64,000 nucleotides of DNA from Kuschelorhynchus macadamiae (GCA_030620095.1 JAUTXW010001615.1:394001-458000), one strand, 5' to 3'. Positions 35,940 to 47,330 are shown, counted from the stretch's first letter. A program made the numbers and translations. The notes: a model not told the origin generated them from the letters alone.

Positions 35940-36415
35940 TCATTTTATTTCCCTCGTAAAAGGAAAGTATTGTAATCACGAAATAAACCCTCCGAGATTT
36001 TTTCAGATCTTCACGTTTCAGGATCCCTAGATGTCTGTCCGTCTGTTCGCGGCATAGCTAAAAAACTACTTACCCGATTGACTTCAAATTTTAGTCAGAA
36101 ATTAAAGATCATATAGGGATGACCTGGTAACATTTTGGTAAAAATCCAGTATGGCAAAACAAAATGTCGGCCTAGTGAAATGTTAAAAAAATTATTAATA
36201 AAAAACTACTTAACCAATTTATCTCAAATTTTGCATAAAAATCAAGTATTATGTAAAAATCAACCTGTAAAATTTTGATACGAATCTAAGATGGCGGAAC
36301 AAAATAGCGGCTTAGTTGAATATTTAAAAATTCAGCTTAAAAAACTACTTAAAGGACTGATATCAAATTGTGTGCCAAAAATAACTGTGGTGTACATATG
36401 GACTAGTAAATAATT
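35940..36415 (-). repeat. Dispersed repeat A/B, A part
   Basis: The reverse complement starts near CCATATGTACACCACAGTT and runs through units with GCCGCTATTTTGTTCCGCCAT to the tail ATCTAGGGATCCTGAAACG and CCTTTTACGAGGGAAA. Confidence 0.75.
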
Positions 36416-36429
36416 TGAAACTCTTGCAA

Positions 36430-36886
36430 TTTATTTACAATATATACAAATAATATAAAATATTTCCACGGCCTTCCACATTCAATTTTATTAATTTTCT
36501 AATTATTTTGGTTAAAATTTGCTTCTTCATTGACACTTCTTTTTCTACAGGTTTAAATTTTAAATATATTTATAGGTTGCCAACCTCACAGGGCTAATTT
36601 TCCTTGTAGGTTTAACCTTCAAACTCTCTTATTTGAGACCACCACATTTCAGCCTTAACTGGAACGAAATGATAATTTAGGTCGCTAAAAAGGGGGTGAT
36701 CCCTTGTTTTATAAAAGTTTTAAATGTGATTTGTTATATATTTGACATCTAACTTACAATTTAAATGTTTAAAACTATTAGACAGTAAGACAGATGAGAC
36801 AGTACCAAGGAGTCAGATAATTTTAATTTAATGTTGGGATCGAGAATGTCCTTGTGAAGATAAAGTAGTTTTAATTTAAAAATTGA
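36430..36886. other. No recognised gene
   Basis: AT-rich spacer between an A/B repeat and the Penelope-like pair. Confidence 0.4.
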
Positions 36887-36900
36887 CTTCTGGATAATTG
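36887..36900. repeat. 14-bp target duplication, left of Penelope-like pair
   Basis: CTTCTGGATAATTG is identical to 41,431-41,444. Confidence 0.8.
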
Positions 36901-36995
36901 TAAGAAAGCGTCCATATTCCCTAAGAGACCAAGTTTCAAATGACTAGACTAGAAATAAGACACAAAGTCTCGGTCTCAGTCAAAAAGAGTATAAT

Positions 36996-37035
36996 GCGGT
37001 TACACGTGTTTCGCCTTTTCAGGCATCATCAGACC
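36996..37035 (-). ncRNA. Hammerhead-like ribozyme motif of left Penelope-like copy
   Basis: The minus strand has CTGATGA (37,032-37,026), a stem GCCT-GAAA-AGGC, then GAAAC and the palindrome ACACGTGT. Penelope-like elements are known to carry small type I hammerheads with a palindromic helix III. GGT before the core can pair with ACC after the predicted cut (GTA|ACC). One extra U sits at the base of helix II, so activity is uncertain. Confidence 0.65.
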
Positions 37036-37252
37036 TACAATTAATATAACAATCAAAAACTATCATTATAAATATACAAAATTCAAACAGACCTTCGACA
37101 TTAACTAAAATCACAAGAACAAATCAAACAACTATAACGTCACATGTTAAAATACACACTGAGATGAGGTTAAGAAAGTAAGGTATTGACACGCGCAGAT
37201 AAAAGTTGAATCAAATAAAAGACAAAAAAATATATAAAAAAAAAAGGTTATT

Positions 37253-37326
37253 GATATACCCAGGAATTGAACCCGAGCCTCCGGCGTGACACGCCGAGTT
37301 ACTGACCACCACTCTACCAGCAGGTC
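37253..37326 (-). tRNA. tRNA-Asp(GTC)-like sequence in Penelope-like copy (pseudo-tRNA)
   Basis: A 74-base cloverleaf can be drawn: an A-box-like TGGTAGAGTGG, an anticodon stem TCGGC/GCCGG around loop GTGTCAC (anticodon GTC), and a T arm with B box GGTTCAATTCC. The acceptor stem pairs at only 5 of 7 positions. It lies 12 bases after the stop codon of the element and is repeated at 41,037-41,110. It is probably not a functional tRNA. Confidence 0.6.
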
Positions 37327-37337
37327 CAACGAAAAGT

Positions 37338-39088
37338 TTATACATTATCTTCCTGCCGATTAATATTAGTGCCAAGATTATTAAAAATTAGTTGAGGTTC
37401 GAAATTGAAGACATCATTAACACAATGTAAAACTGGGCTTCTTTTAGCCCTTGTAATTTCCATCTTCTCTAACAAATCCAGTTTTTTACTCTTTGGACAC
37501 TCGTGTAGTATCTTTACATTGTTTGGTATAGAAAAATGGTGTCCAGTTGTTAGCAAAAGCCGACTTTGTCTCAGTGATATCAGTGTTTTTATATTTATCG
37601 AAAAGGCTAAAATGTTCCCGGACCCTAGTGGAAATCCTTCTCCCTGATTGTCCGATATATACAGCAGAACAATCTCCACAGCCCAATGAGTACACCACTG
37701 ATTTTGAGAGATGTTCAGTCTTATCTTTGGTCATTACTAGATGTCTCTTAAGTGAGTTCACTGTTTTAAAAGCAATTGAGACATCTAAATGTTTGAAAAA
37801 CTTCGCCACCTGCATTGAAATATTACCAAAAAATGTTAAACCTTTGAAGCATTTTTTAAGTGTCGGTTTAGAGTGAATAATATTAAAGGAAAGTTTGTAT
37901 TTATTGAACAACTTAAAATAAAGTCTATTGATGGAGTGGATAGGAAAACCGTTGTTGAAAGCAATTTGTTTTATAATCTGCAATTCCTGATTGAAAGCTT
38001 CCCTGGAAATAGGTATTTTGAACAACCGATAGAAAAATGAGTTGAAGGCTGCAAACTTGTATGAGTGAGGAGAAATGGAACTAAATTGAATAACGTTATC
38101 TGTAGACGATTGTTTTCTGTATATTTCAAATTCTATTTTGGTATTGTTCCTGATTAACATTAAATCTAAGAAAGGTAATCTACCCTCATTCTCCATCTCT
38201 AGAGTAAAATCTATTTTGTTATGAAGGGAGTTAACAAAATTTAAAAAATCGGTCAACTCCTGATTGTTTCCTTTCCACACGATACATATATCATCTACGT
38301 ACCTCTTGTAAGCTAATAGATGGTTGGCAAAACGGCTTTTCATAATCTTTGCCTCCAAATCACTCATAAAAATCTCACTAAGAAAAGGGGAAAGGCAGGA
38401 ATCCATAGCTAGACCCGTTAACTGTCTAAAAAATAAGCCATTAAATTTGAAAAAATTTTGGTTCAGTACGGTGGAGAGCAGAGAAACGAGATTCTCCTTT
38501 ACTAGTGCTGGTAGGGCAGTTTGTGATCAGGTCGTGGAATTTTATTTTATTCTTCAATGAATCAAGATCAGTGTTTCTAAAATTACACTGTTTTTTGTTA
38601 GAGAAGCCGGAATTTAAAAAATTAATAAGTTTTGCTCTTAGAATATTCTTGTTAGCTATGTCAGTACTCTGAATGATGTTCTCAGCCTCAACCGCAAGTG
38701 TCTCTTTTGTTCTCAAATCTATATCATGCGATAGATTGTATTTTACGTTGTGGTTTAATAATTTTTCTTCTTGTGAAGTAAAAACAACATCTGTTAAGTT
38801 TAAAAAACGTGCATGAAAATTTAAATGGGGATTTGCAAGATTTTGCCTATATTCGTTAATATTATTTGACTGTAAAAAGGATCTTTGATTGCATTTAAGT
38901 TTATGAATTTTCTTACCCAATCTGCGAAAAGTGGCACTACCAAACGATTCAACGTCATCTCTAAACATCGAATCCAGAACAATTAACTCTAAAAAATGAT
39001 ACATAGATGTTAAAGTAAAAAATAAGTACTTCAGTCGAGAGTTAGCCGAATTTAAATTACTATAGTGACTCTTAATCTCTTCCTTCAA
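37338..39088 (-). pseudogene. Penelope-like RT and GIY-YIG protein, left copy
   Basis: From 39,088 leftwards the frame encodes the N-terminal region (RLGKKIHKLKCNQRSF, EEKLLNHNVKYNLSHDID). A deletion of about 510 bp then removes the RT fingers and first catalytic Asp, fusing the frames near 38,535. The RT palm resumes with DSCLSPFLSEIFMSDLEAK, AYKRYVDDICIVW (catalytic YVDD) and FLDLMLIRNNTKIEF. The C-terminal GIY-YIG endonuclease has VVYSLGCGDCSAVYIGQSGR. An 11-bp deletion near 37,555 shifts the frame, and the last part ends at 37,338. A possible start lies at or before 39,088 and has no clear ATG. This copy supplies the only view of the N-terminal region in this window. Confidence 0.9.
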
Positions 39089-39103
39089 CCATACGATTCT
39101 TGC

Positions 39104-41025
39104 AATCTATCGCATGATATAGATTTGAGAACAAAAGAGACACTTGCGGTTGAGGCTGAGAACATCATTCAGAGTACTGACATAGCTTACAAGAATATTC
39201 TAAGAGCAAAACTTATTAATTTTTTAAATTCCGGCTTCTCTAACAAAAAACAGTGTAATTTTAGAAAAACTGATCTTGATTCATTGTAGAATAAAATAAA
39301 ATTCCACGACCTGATCGTCACCAAAGCAGATAAAGGCTCTTGTTTGGTGGTTATGAAAAGAGCTGATTACGTGCAGAAGGTTGTAGACTTCCTGGACTCT
39401 GGTGAGTTCCAGAGTATCAATAGGGACCCCACAAATTCATTCTTTGTGAAGGTTAAAGGTGTTCTTGATCAAACGTTGGTAACTTTGGAATATTTTAAAA
39501 CCTCGAAATATAATTTGTATCCTATGAATCCTAGAACGCCTTTGCTCTACGTTTTACCTAAGGTACATAAGGAGGGAAACCCTATCAGACTAGTGGTGTC
39601 TTTTGTTGACTCACCCTGTTACCGTCTGTCTTCGTGGCTAAATAAAGTTTTGAGAGAGGTTACGGGTTTTCAGAATACTTACTCCACAAAAAATTCGGTA
39701 GATTTGGCGCAGTACCTCAAAAATGTGGACATTCCGCATGATGCAATATTAATTTCCTTAGATGTAAAAAATTTGTTCCCCAACATACCCCCTAACGAAT
39801 GCATTAAATTGGTAAATAGTTTATTAGACAAAACTGCCCTACCAGCACTGGTAAAGGAGAATCTCGTTTCTCTGCTCTCCACCGTACTGAACCAAATTTT
39901 TTTCAAATTTAATGGCTTATTTTTTAGACAGTTAACGGGTCTAGCGATGGGTTCCTGCCTTTCCCCTTTTCTTAGTGAGATTTTTATGAGTGATTTGGAG
40001 GCAAAGATTATGAAAAGCCGTTTTGTCAACCATCTATTAGCTTACAAGAGGTACGTAGATGATATATGTATCGTGTGGAAAGGAAACAATCAGGAATTGA
40101 CCGATTTTTTAAATTTTGTTAACTCCCTTCATAACAAAATAGATTTTACTCTAGAGATGGAGAATGAGGGTAGATTACCTTTCTTAGATTTAATGTTAAT
40201 CAGGAACAATACCAAAATAGAATTTGAAATATACAGAAAACAATCGTCTACAGATAACGTTATTCAATTTAGTTCCATTTCTCCTCACTCACACAAGTTT
40301 GCAGCCTTCAACTCATTTTTCTATCGGTTGTTCAAAATACCTATTTCCAGGGAACCTTTCAATCAGGAATTGCAGATTATAAAACAAATTGCTTTCAACA
40401 ACGGTTTTCCTATCCACTCCATCAATAACTTTATTTTAAGTTTTTCAATAAATACAAACTTTCCTTTAATATTATTCACTCTAAACCAACACTTAAAAAA
40501 TGCTTCAAAGGTTTAACATTTTTTGGTAATATTTCAATGCAGGTGGCGAAGTTTTTCAAACATTTAGATGTCTCAATTGCTTTTAAAACAGTGAACTCAC
40601 TTAAGAGACATCTAGTAATGACCAAAGATAAGACTGAATATCTCTCAAAATCAGGGGTATACTCATTGGGCTGTGGAGATTGTTCTGCTGTATATATCGG
40701 ACAATCAGGGAGAAGGATTTCCACTAGGGTCCGGGAACATTTTAGCCTTTTCGATAAATATAAAAAAACTGATATCACTGAGACAAAGTCGGCTTTTGCT
40801 AACCACTTGTTAACAACTGGACACCATTTCTCTATACCAAACAATGTAAAGATACTACACGAGTGTCCAAAGAGTAAAAAACTGGATTTGTTAGAGAAGA
40901 TGGAAATTACAAGGGCAAAAAGAAGCCCAGTTTTACATTGTGTTAATGATGTCTTCAATTTCGAACCTCAACTAATTTTTAACAATCTTGGTACTAATAT
41001 TAATCGGCAGGAAGATAATGTATAA
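39104..41025 (+). pseudogene. Penelope-like RT and GIY-YIG protein, right copy
   Basis: The copy starts abruptly at CAATCTATCGC, inside the N-terminal region. A TAG at 39,287 replaces a Lys codon of the left copy. The frame then runs open through the RT: PLLYVLPKVHKEGNPIRLVV, ISLDVKNLFPNIP (catalytic Asp, near 39,761), LAMGSCLSPFLSEIF and YVDD (40,052-40,063). One missing base near 40,425 shifts the frame. The second part (40,537-41,025) is a GIY-YIG endonuclease with GVYSLGCGDCSAVYIGQSGRR, RVREHFSLF and a closing block near LHCVNDVFNFEPQLI. It would copy element RNA from a nick made by the GIY-YIG domain. Only two point lesions and the lost N-terminus inactivate it. The stop TAA at 41,023 is 12 bases before a tRNA-like sequence. 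Confidence 0.92.
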
Positions 41026-41036
41026 ACTTTTCATTG

Positions 41037-41110
41037 GACCTGCTGGTAGAGTGGTGGTCACTATCTCGGTGTGTCACGCCGGAGGCTCGGGTTCAATTCC
41101 TGGGTATATC
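41037..41110 (+). tRNA. tRNA-Asp(GTC)-like sequence in right Penelope-like copy (pseudo-tRNA)
   Basis: Same 74-base cloverleaf as at 37,253-37,326, with a few changes in the anticodon stem (TCGGT). The A-box- and B-box-like segments are conserved. It could in principle act as an internal Pol III promoter. Confidence 0.6.
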
Positions 41111-41336
41111 AATAACCTTTTTTTATATTTTTTATTTATATATTTTTTTGTTTTTTATTTGATTCAACTTTTATGTGCGCGTGTCAATATCTTAGTTTCT
41201 TAACCTCATCTCATTGTGTATTTTAACATGTGACGTTATAGTTGTTTGATTTGTTCTTGTGATTTTAGTTAATGTCGAAGGTCTGTTTGCATTTTGTATA
41301 TTTATAGTGATAGTTTTTGATTGTTATATTAATTGT

Positions 41337-41380
41337 AGGTCTGATGATGCCTGAAAAGGCGAAACACGTGTAACCGCATT
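41337..41380 (+). ncRNA. Hammerhead-like ribozyme motif of right Penelope-like copy
   Basis: CTGATGA at 41,341-41,347, stem GCCT-GAAA-AGGC, GAAAC at 41,361, palindrome ACACGTGT, predicted cut after GTA at 41,373. It is identical in core to the left copy. Confidence 0.65.
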
Positions 41381-41430
41381 ATACTCTTTTTGACTGAGAC
41401 CGAGACTTTGTGTCTTATTTCTAGTCTAGT

Positions 41431-41444
41431 CTTCTGGATAATTG
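41431..41444. repeat. 14-bp target duplication, right of Penelope-like pair
   Basis: Identical to 36,887-36,900. Confidence 0.8.
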
Positions 41445-41549
41445 ATTAAATCTCAAGTCGCTATCTAAGAGTAACCCTATTCGTAAATTCACCCCCTCCC
41501 CCTCAAAATCGGAATCCTAAGGGATAAAATTTTAAGAACTACGGGTAAA

Positions 41550-43600
41550 ATCATTCTATTTGGTCCCTAGAACACCTGTGCAAAGCGGCTTGCTTGTATC
41601 ATAAAGTGCAGTATAATCTTGAGAATAGCCTTGTACCGCTAGGACTATAGTGAGTAGCTGAGATTTTAGAGACCATTTTAAGATCATTATTAAGTTTTTC
41701 AGCTGCTTCATGTAATTCGGTTGAAACGAAAGAATACAGCAACTGCGTGTCATCAGCATACTGATGGGTTTGACAGTTTTTTAAAAATTTTAATAAATCA
41801 GCCGTGTATGTTGAGAAAATAAGTGGCCCTAGAATGCTTGCCTGCGCGACTCCCCGTTCGATTGAGAGGAAGGTTGAGGAATTACCGTCAAATATTGTTT
41901 ATTGCTGACGGTTACTTAGATAATTACGAAATAATTCCAAGGTTCCTTGACCTAGGCCAAAAAGTTTAATTAACAGGGTACCATGATCAAGAGTATCGAA
42001 AGCCTTGCTGTAGTCGAGTAGTATTAAAATTGAATTTTTATTATCATCGTATGCTCTATGTAGATCATCGGTTACAGAAAGTAGGGCAGTCGTAGTGCTA
42101 TGATTTTCACGAAATCCCCGTGTAGCAGGAAGTATATTACGATTTATCAGATAGTTATTTAATTGATCCACCATTATTCTTCCTAAAATTTTTGACAACG
42201 TCGGAAGTATACTGATTGCTCGAAAATGAGACATCTCTGACGCATTGTTAATTTTAGGGATAGGCGAAACGGCGGCTAGTTTCCAGATATCTGGATACCG
42301 ATTCAAAGAGAAGCATTTATTTATTATAAATGTTATGTAGGGAGTAAGTAGGTATGGTACGGCAAATAGTAACATTTTTAGGTTAATACCATCAACTCCC
42401 ATTACTTCGCTCTTGATATTATTAAGAGTTTTTTCAACTATGTCGAACGTTACTTCGGCAAATTCAAATTTATTTAAGTCAGGAAAAAGATTTTTGTTAC
42501 TTTAATTTTCGGTTATGTAGTCTTTAAAATTATTAGGTGGTATTGCAATACTATTTACGAAATAATTGTTGAATGAAGTAGGTGTAATATTTTCATTTAG
42601 AATAATATAATTATTAGCATTATGAGAAATTAAGTTTAAGTATTTTAAGGTTTTCCAGAAGTTTTTTGGATTCGTACGAAAAGAGTGTTGCAAATAAGCT
42701 TTCTTCTCAGATTTGACAGCAGAATTTGTAGATTTTCTGAGCAATTTGTAATACTCCCAAGAGGCAACAGTTTTAGGTTTTTTATACTTAGTGAGAGCCC
42801 AATCAACTTTCATTAGTTTGAGGTTTTCAGTAAGTCAGGGTGCTGGAGCTTTAGTTATTTTTTTAGTGATAAACGGTGCATGTGTATCATATAGAGCAAC
42901 AAGGGTTTTATTTAAAAAAGTTACCATTTCGTTAACATTCTCTGACCTGAAGATAAAGTCCCAGGCTATATTACGCAAGTCAGCTAAAAAGTTTTCGTAG
43001 TTAAACAGAGTAAAGTCTCTATACGTCTTAAAAGAATGGTTTTGGTTTTTATTTGCGAAATCGTACTAATTTGCACTTAACTAACCTGTGATCAGAGATA
43101 TCATCCATTCTATATACCTCAGGCTCGCTAACAATATCGGGTGAGGAGGAAACAATAATATCAATTAAACTTTGGGATTGATCTGTAACACGGGTAGCTT
43201 CGTTAACGATTTGCGTTAGCCCATATTTTTTAAAGACATCCCCTATGGCTATGAGTCCGGGATTATTAAATAGACGTAAGAAATCCAAATTGAAGTCTCC
43301 TCCAAAAATCAAAAAAATCGTACTCAGGTAAGAGAACAATTAAACTAGATTCCAATAAATCTAGGCCGACCCTCAGGCTAGCTGATGGTGGTCTATAGAA
43401 CGTCCCAAAACACCAGCTTCTACCTCCACCCTTTGTACTTACCCAAAGTTGTTCGAGTTCCTCGTCATTACCTCCAATATCCAATACAGTGAATTTAATT
43501 AAATTACTAATATAAAAACCGACACCGCCACCCCTGGTCGATCGGTCCCGTCTGACGAGCTGATAACCGCGAATACGGACATGCTACTATTTAACCAATG
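41550..43600 (-). pseudogene. Jockey/CR1-like non-LTR retrotransposon: endonuclease and RT
   Basis: Read leftwards: part of the APE endonuclease (RIRGYQLVRRDRSTRGGG, LWVSTKGGGRSWCFGTFYRP, GGDFNLDFLRLF, MDDISDHRLVKC with the GDFN and SDH motifs). A linker (42,813-42,502) follows. The reverse transcriptase comes next (VGVDGINLKMLL, KLAAVSPIPKI, HFRAISILPTLSKI, GFRENHSTTTAL, ILLDYSKAFDTLDH, then an ADDTQLLYSF-like catalytic block near 41,755). It is truncated near 41,550, soon after the catalytic box. Frameshifts occur near 43,300, 42,490 and 41,900. The endonuclease start is found 3.6 kb away at 47,158-47,330. The element encodes the nick-and-prime enzyme of a LINE and is inactive. Confidence 0.88.
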
Positions 43601-44022
43601 ACGTCAAAAAGAAATAGACCACGCATTTCATTCATAAAAATGAAATAAATAGAATCAAACATCAATTTGTTGTTGTGTATGAGTGGAAAAAAGACGGACT
43701 GATCGCATAAAGAACAGTTTGCGGTGAAAATTGCAACGCTGTCAGATATCTTCGCGAGGCTTACCAGTGGCGTAGCTATTTTTGAGATAATGTATTATTT
43801 GCTATATTTTTTTGAGCCCAAATATTAGGATGGTGGATACGACAGTTTTTTTGTTCTAAGATGAACAGGAACGACTTCACATTGCAAAAGTGAGAGTTTT
43901 AATAATAATTTGAAAACAATTAATTTAGATATTATGTCGTGGAAAAGTCTGCACTAAATGGGAAACTTTTTTATTATCAATTTCTCGAAAAACTTTCTTC
44001 TTGATAAAACTTGTGTGATATA

Positions 44023-44452
44023 CAGGGCATTCAAAAAATACGAAAAAGTGTATTTCAAAAATTAAAATTTTTGTGACTGCAGCGGCCGTAAAATATCGTA
44101 AATAAGGGTTTAGTATTAGTTATATAGATTTAAATAGAAAAATGTTTTTTTGCTCTTTGACCTTAAATATCTCCATAACTATAATATAAAAAATTGTACT
44201 CAGTTTATATTTACGATGTTTTATGGCCCTTAAAACTACCGTCAGAAAATGTTTTTTTTTGAAATTGTTAGTGAAATCCACTTTTTTGAACATCCTGATT
44301 TAAAGTTTATTACTATCAAAAATATTTTTTTTGAACCGCAAACTTTTATCAAAAAATCAATAATAAAAAAAGTAAATAAATGCATTAAAATGCAAGATGT
44401 TTAAAAATAAAATCATCGAATCGAAACTTTTTGGTGCTTTTGAAGCACCCTG
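44023..44452. mobile_element. Mariner-type MITE, 430 bp
   Basis: It starts CAGGGCATTCAAAAAA and ends with the inverted GCTTTTGAAGCACCCTG, with TA on both sides. It is non-coding. Confidence 0.6.
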
Positions 44453-44755
44453 TATTATATTTTACACTATATTTGAAAGTTAATTAATTCAAATAACAAG
44501 GTTGAAAGTGGCACTTTATAAATTTTCACCCGGACACGTGGTTTATAAAAATAAAACAAAGTTTAAAAGTTTGCTATAATTTATTTATAAACGATTTGAT
44601 ATAATAACAAACAACTATTATTATCGACACAAAAAAAAGTAACAACATATTAATTTAATATTTCATTATTCATATAATAATTAAACTCGTCTATTACATA
44701 TTTAATGATTCAGTGACAATTTTTAAAATCGGAAATTTAGAAGAAATTTTATATA

Positions 44756-44760
<5 letters not shown>

Positions 44761-44797
<37 letters not shown>
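44761..44797. repeat. (TA)n microsatellite
   Basis: About 18 TA units with no transposon terminus directly beside them. Confidence 0.9.
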
Positions 44798-44801
<4 letters not shown>

Positions 44802-47157
44802 TTTAGAATTTCGAGAAAGTACTAAAAAGAAAGATGAATACATTTATGATTAAAGAAATCCAGATTTTTAATGTAGCAATATGGTTCCAGACCCTCTATG
44901 GAAGATAACACCACATTAACCTCGGTATTAACAAAGTGACTAAGCTTTTATTTATTAAAATACTATTAAATATATAAAACCTAAAAATATTAAGCGAAAG
45001 TCGCCAACGTCCTATTTGCTCAAGATATACCTATAATTTTTTACATTTTCATAATTGCTCTACCTGCAATGTTTTAATAGATATTGGCTAATAACTAATT
45101 TTTTGCAACTTTTTTTCATATGTTGTTGCACTTGCAGGGGGGCTAGCAACAAGTGAAAAAAAAAGCATTCTTCTTAATAATTTTTTTGTCATTGAATTGG
45201 TTTTGACAGGGTTGGATCCTCCTAGAACTGAAATCCTGGCTACGTGCCTGCAAAAGACATATTTATGTAATGGTTCATGTGGCGATATTTATTGTTAGCA
45301 ATAAGCTTAGTCATTAAAGAACAAGCATTTCCATGACAAAATACAACCAATAACAGGGTGAGTTCTTATTATTATTGTTACTAAAGATGAAGATAAAACT
45401 AAATTTTGTTACATGGAGCCAATTTGTGTTTTGAAGTCTATACCAAGAATATAATGCTTATTTAATACCTTTCTTTATCAGCTTATCACCGACTTCATAG
45501 GAAATATGTAATAAAATATAATTTATCACTTTTTAATACAACCTATTTTTTGAAATCGGGTTCGTTTTTCAAAACATTTTGATTTCACCCTTTTTCCAAC
45601 ACATTTTAGTTCTATTTACGCGAAGTTAGGTAAAAATTTGGGTCCACTTCTTTTAGTAACTTAGTAATATTATATAAAAATGCACCACCTTTACATGTAT
45701 TGGATCTATTCATATTTACAGAAAATCAGCAATAAACGTGGCCCAATATTAATATGAATACAAAATTGAACTTCGTGTCCCTAAAAACCACAAAAACCAT
45801 ATTATGAAAAACAATATCTTTACAGTATTTATCCCTCAATTTACCCCCTTTTTTCCCCACCACCCACCTTCCCCGCTATACATTTCACTTATTGACAATA
45901 TAAATATTTTGTGCCAAGATGTTTAATATTTTTAACATTCATTATAATATATTTTATTATTATTTATATTACCGAAATCACCTGATAAAAACAGACTCTC
46001 TCAGTTGGGATAATGTACCTCAGGATGGTATTTATTTACTTTTTTGATTACTTATTTTTTAAAACCAAATTTTTAGGCAATAAATTAAAGCATTTCAAAT
46101 TCATTAAAGAAAATCTATATTAAATGAAAAATTGAAAAGTAACGCTATTTTCATTTTTTTGTATATGCTTGCTATATGAGAACGACACTACCCTAAATAT
46201 TCCTTGAAAATGTCATCCAAAATGCAAACCATCTTGGAGTAATTAATGACAACATAAAATAGTAGGTCTTACAGCTTACTCAATTAAAATTTAGTACCTA
46301 CGCTTTACCAAATAGTATATTTATGTTGTTTATTAACCCCTCAAAAAAGGTGGTTTGATAAATTTTAGAGGAATATTTGAGACTTTTCACAAATATATAA
46401 ATTAGCAAAACGCTGTACTCCGTTTATCATCAGTGTCTTCGACTTTATAGATAAGTTGAAGTTATAAAAAATGAATTTAAGCCCAACGGAAATGTGCAAT
46501 ACAAAAACAATACTTCATTTGTAAATATAATAACGCTATTAGACGGTGATTTTACCCTTCAACTACAGCACTGGTATGACATAACCTTACTTAACTTCGA
46601 AAACAAACTTCTGGGTTTAAATCGGTTCTTTCTCTGCAAATAAAGTAAGCGCACCATTTTCTTAAAGTTTTTTAAACAGATTCTTGAAAATAGCCACACA
46701 AAACACTTGGATTTCTGAAAAACACGTACAGAACAATTACAACGTCGCGCATCAAATAGGTCGAAATCATGAGTGACTACTACGACCGTCTTCGGCGTCT
46801 TCCGAATGATCCCGAAAGAAATCTGTAGTATACTCGAAAAAGGTAGAATTCCGACGTTGCCGATTATTCCGGGCTTTATTTCTTGAAATAAGGAATAATA
46901 ATTACAGAAGATTTAAATTACATTTAAAACAGATTCGGTTTGAGTTATTTATAATAAGCTATTTAATTATCAGTTTTAAAATATTCTATATGGAAATTTA
47001 TACCGGAAATTTCTGGAATTCCTTGTTTATTTAGGTAATAGTATAAAGGATGATATCCGTTATAATCTGGCCACAGTAACGGTTTGGCAAACCAGGATTA
47101 ATGTTGGATTCCTCTAAAATGTAAACAACTGGGTCTATGTTATTTCCATGTCGTTGT

Positions 47158-47330
47158 ATTTAACCATGTCTCAGACAAGCCCAAAATATCTGGCTAGTCC
47201 CCTGCGATAAATTTCGAAAATAAATCAAAACCAGTAAAAAGAGATCGTATGTTAAAATGTGAAAAAATGATACAGTTACTTGGCATATTATGATAAGCAC
47301 AATATACTCCAATCCATATTGTAAGTAAAT
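47158..47330 (-). pseudogene. N-terminal endonuclease fragment of the split LINE
   Basis: The minus strand reads IIFSHFNIRSLFTGFDLF, then PDILGLSETWLN. This is the opening of APE-type LINE endonucleases (the HxNIRSL start and the catalytic Glu of LSETW). One stop codon (TGA after AGD) interrupts it. The next expected part of the domain is found at 43,600, so this and 41,550-43,600 are one LINE. No ORF1 is seen to the right; the element is probably truncated near 47,330-47,400. Confidence 0.8.

Larger units (their letters stand above)
36901..41430. mobile_element. Head-to-head pair of Penelope-like retroelements
   Basis: The left copy (about 36,940-39,088, minus) and right copy (39,104-41,430, plus) face each other with their 5' ends inward. 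They are about 97% alike by eye. The left copy lacks ~510 bp of the RT core; the right copy lacks the N-terminal ~118 codons. Outer ends carry the same non-coding tail. A single 14-bp direct repeat encloses both, with about 40 extra bases at the left, so the pair seems to have inserted as one unit. This arrangement is typical of Penelope-like elements. Confidence 0.9.
43765..45250. mobile_element. Possible hAT-type non-autonomous element
   Basis: The left end CAGTGGCGTAGCTATTTTTG and the right end (reverse complement CAGGCACGTAGCCAGGATTT) share an interrupted CAG...CGTAGC terminus common in hAT MITEs. No transposase or 8-bp duplication is evident. Confidence 0.35.
43601..47156. mobile_element. 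3.6-kb insertion splitting the LINE, itself a host for other insertions
   Basis: The bases TATTTAACCA occur at both edges (43,591-43,600 and 47,157-47,166), where the LINE endonuclease frame is interrupted after SETWLN. Removing the segment and one repeat rejoins the endonuclease apart from one frameshift. The inserted DNA is AT-rich, non-coding as far as I can see, and has no recognised termini of its own; it contains the hAT-like and mariner-like MITEs of the next entries. Confidence 0.5.

Noticed and set aside
37253..37326. Functional tRNA-Asp gene
   Set aside because: The acceptor stem is mispaired at two positions and the sequence is part of a retroelement tail present in two copies, so it is annotated as tRNA-like only.
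39679..40958. Long minus-strand frames (116 and 160 codons)
   Set aside because: They are antisense shadows of the Penelope-like RT and GIY-YIG frames.
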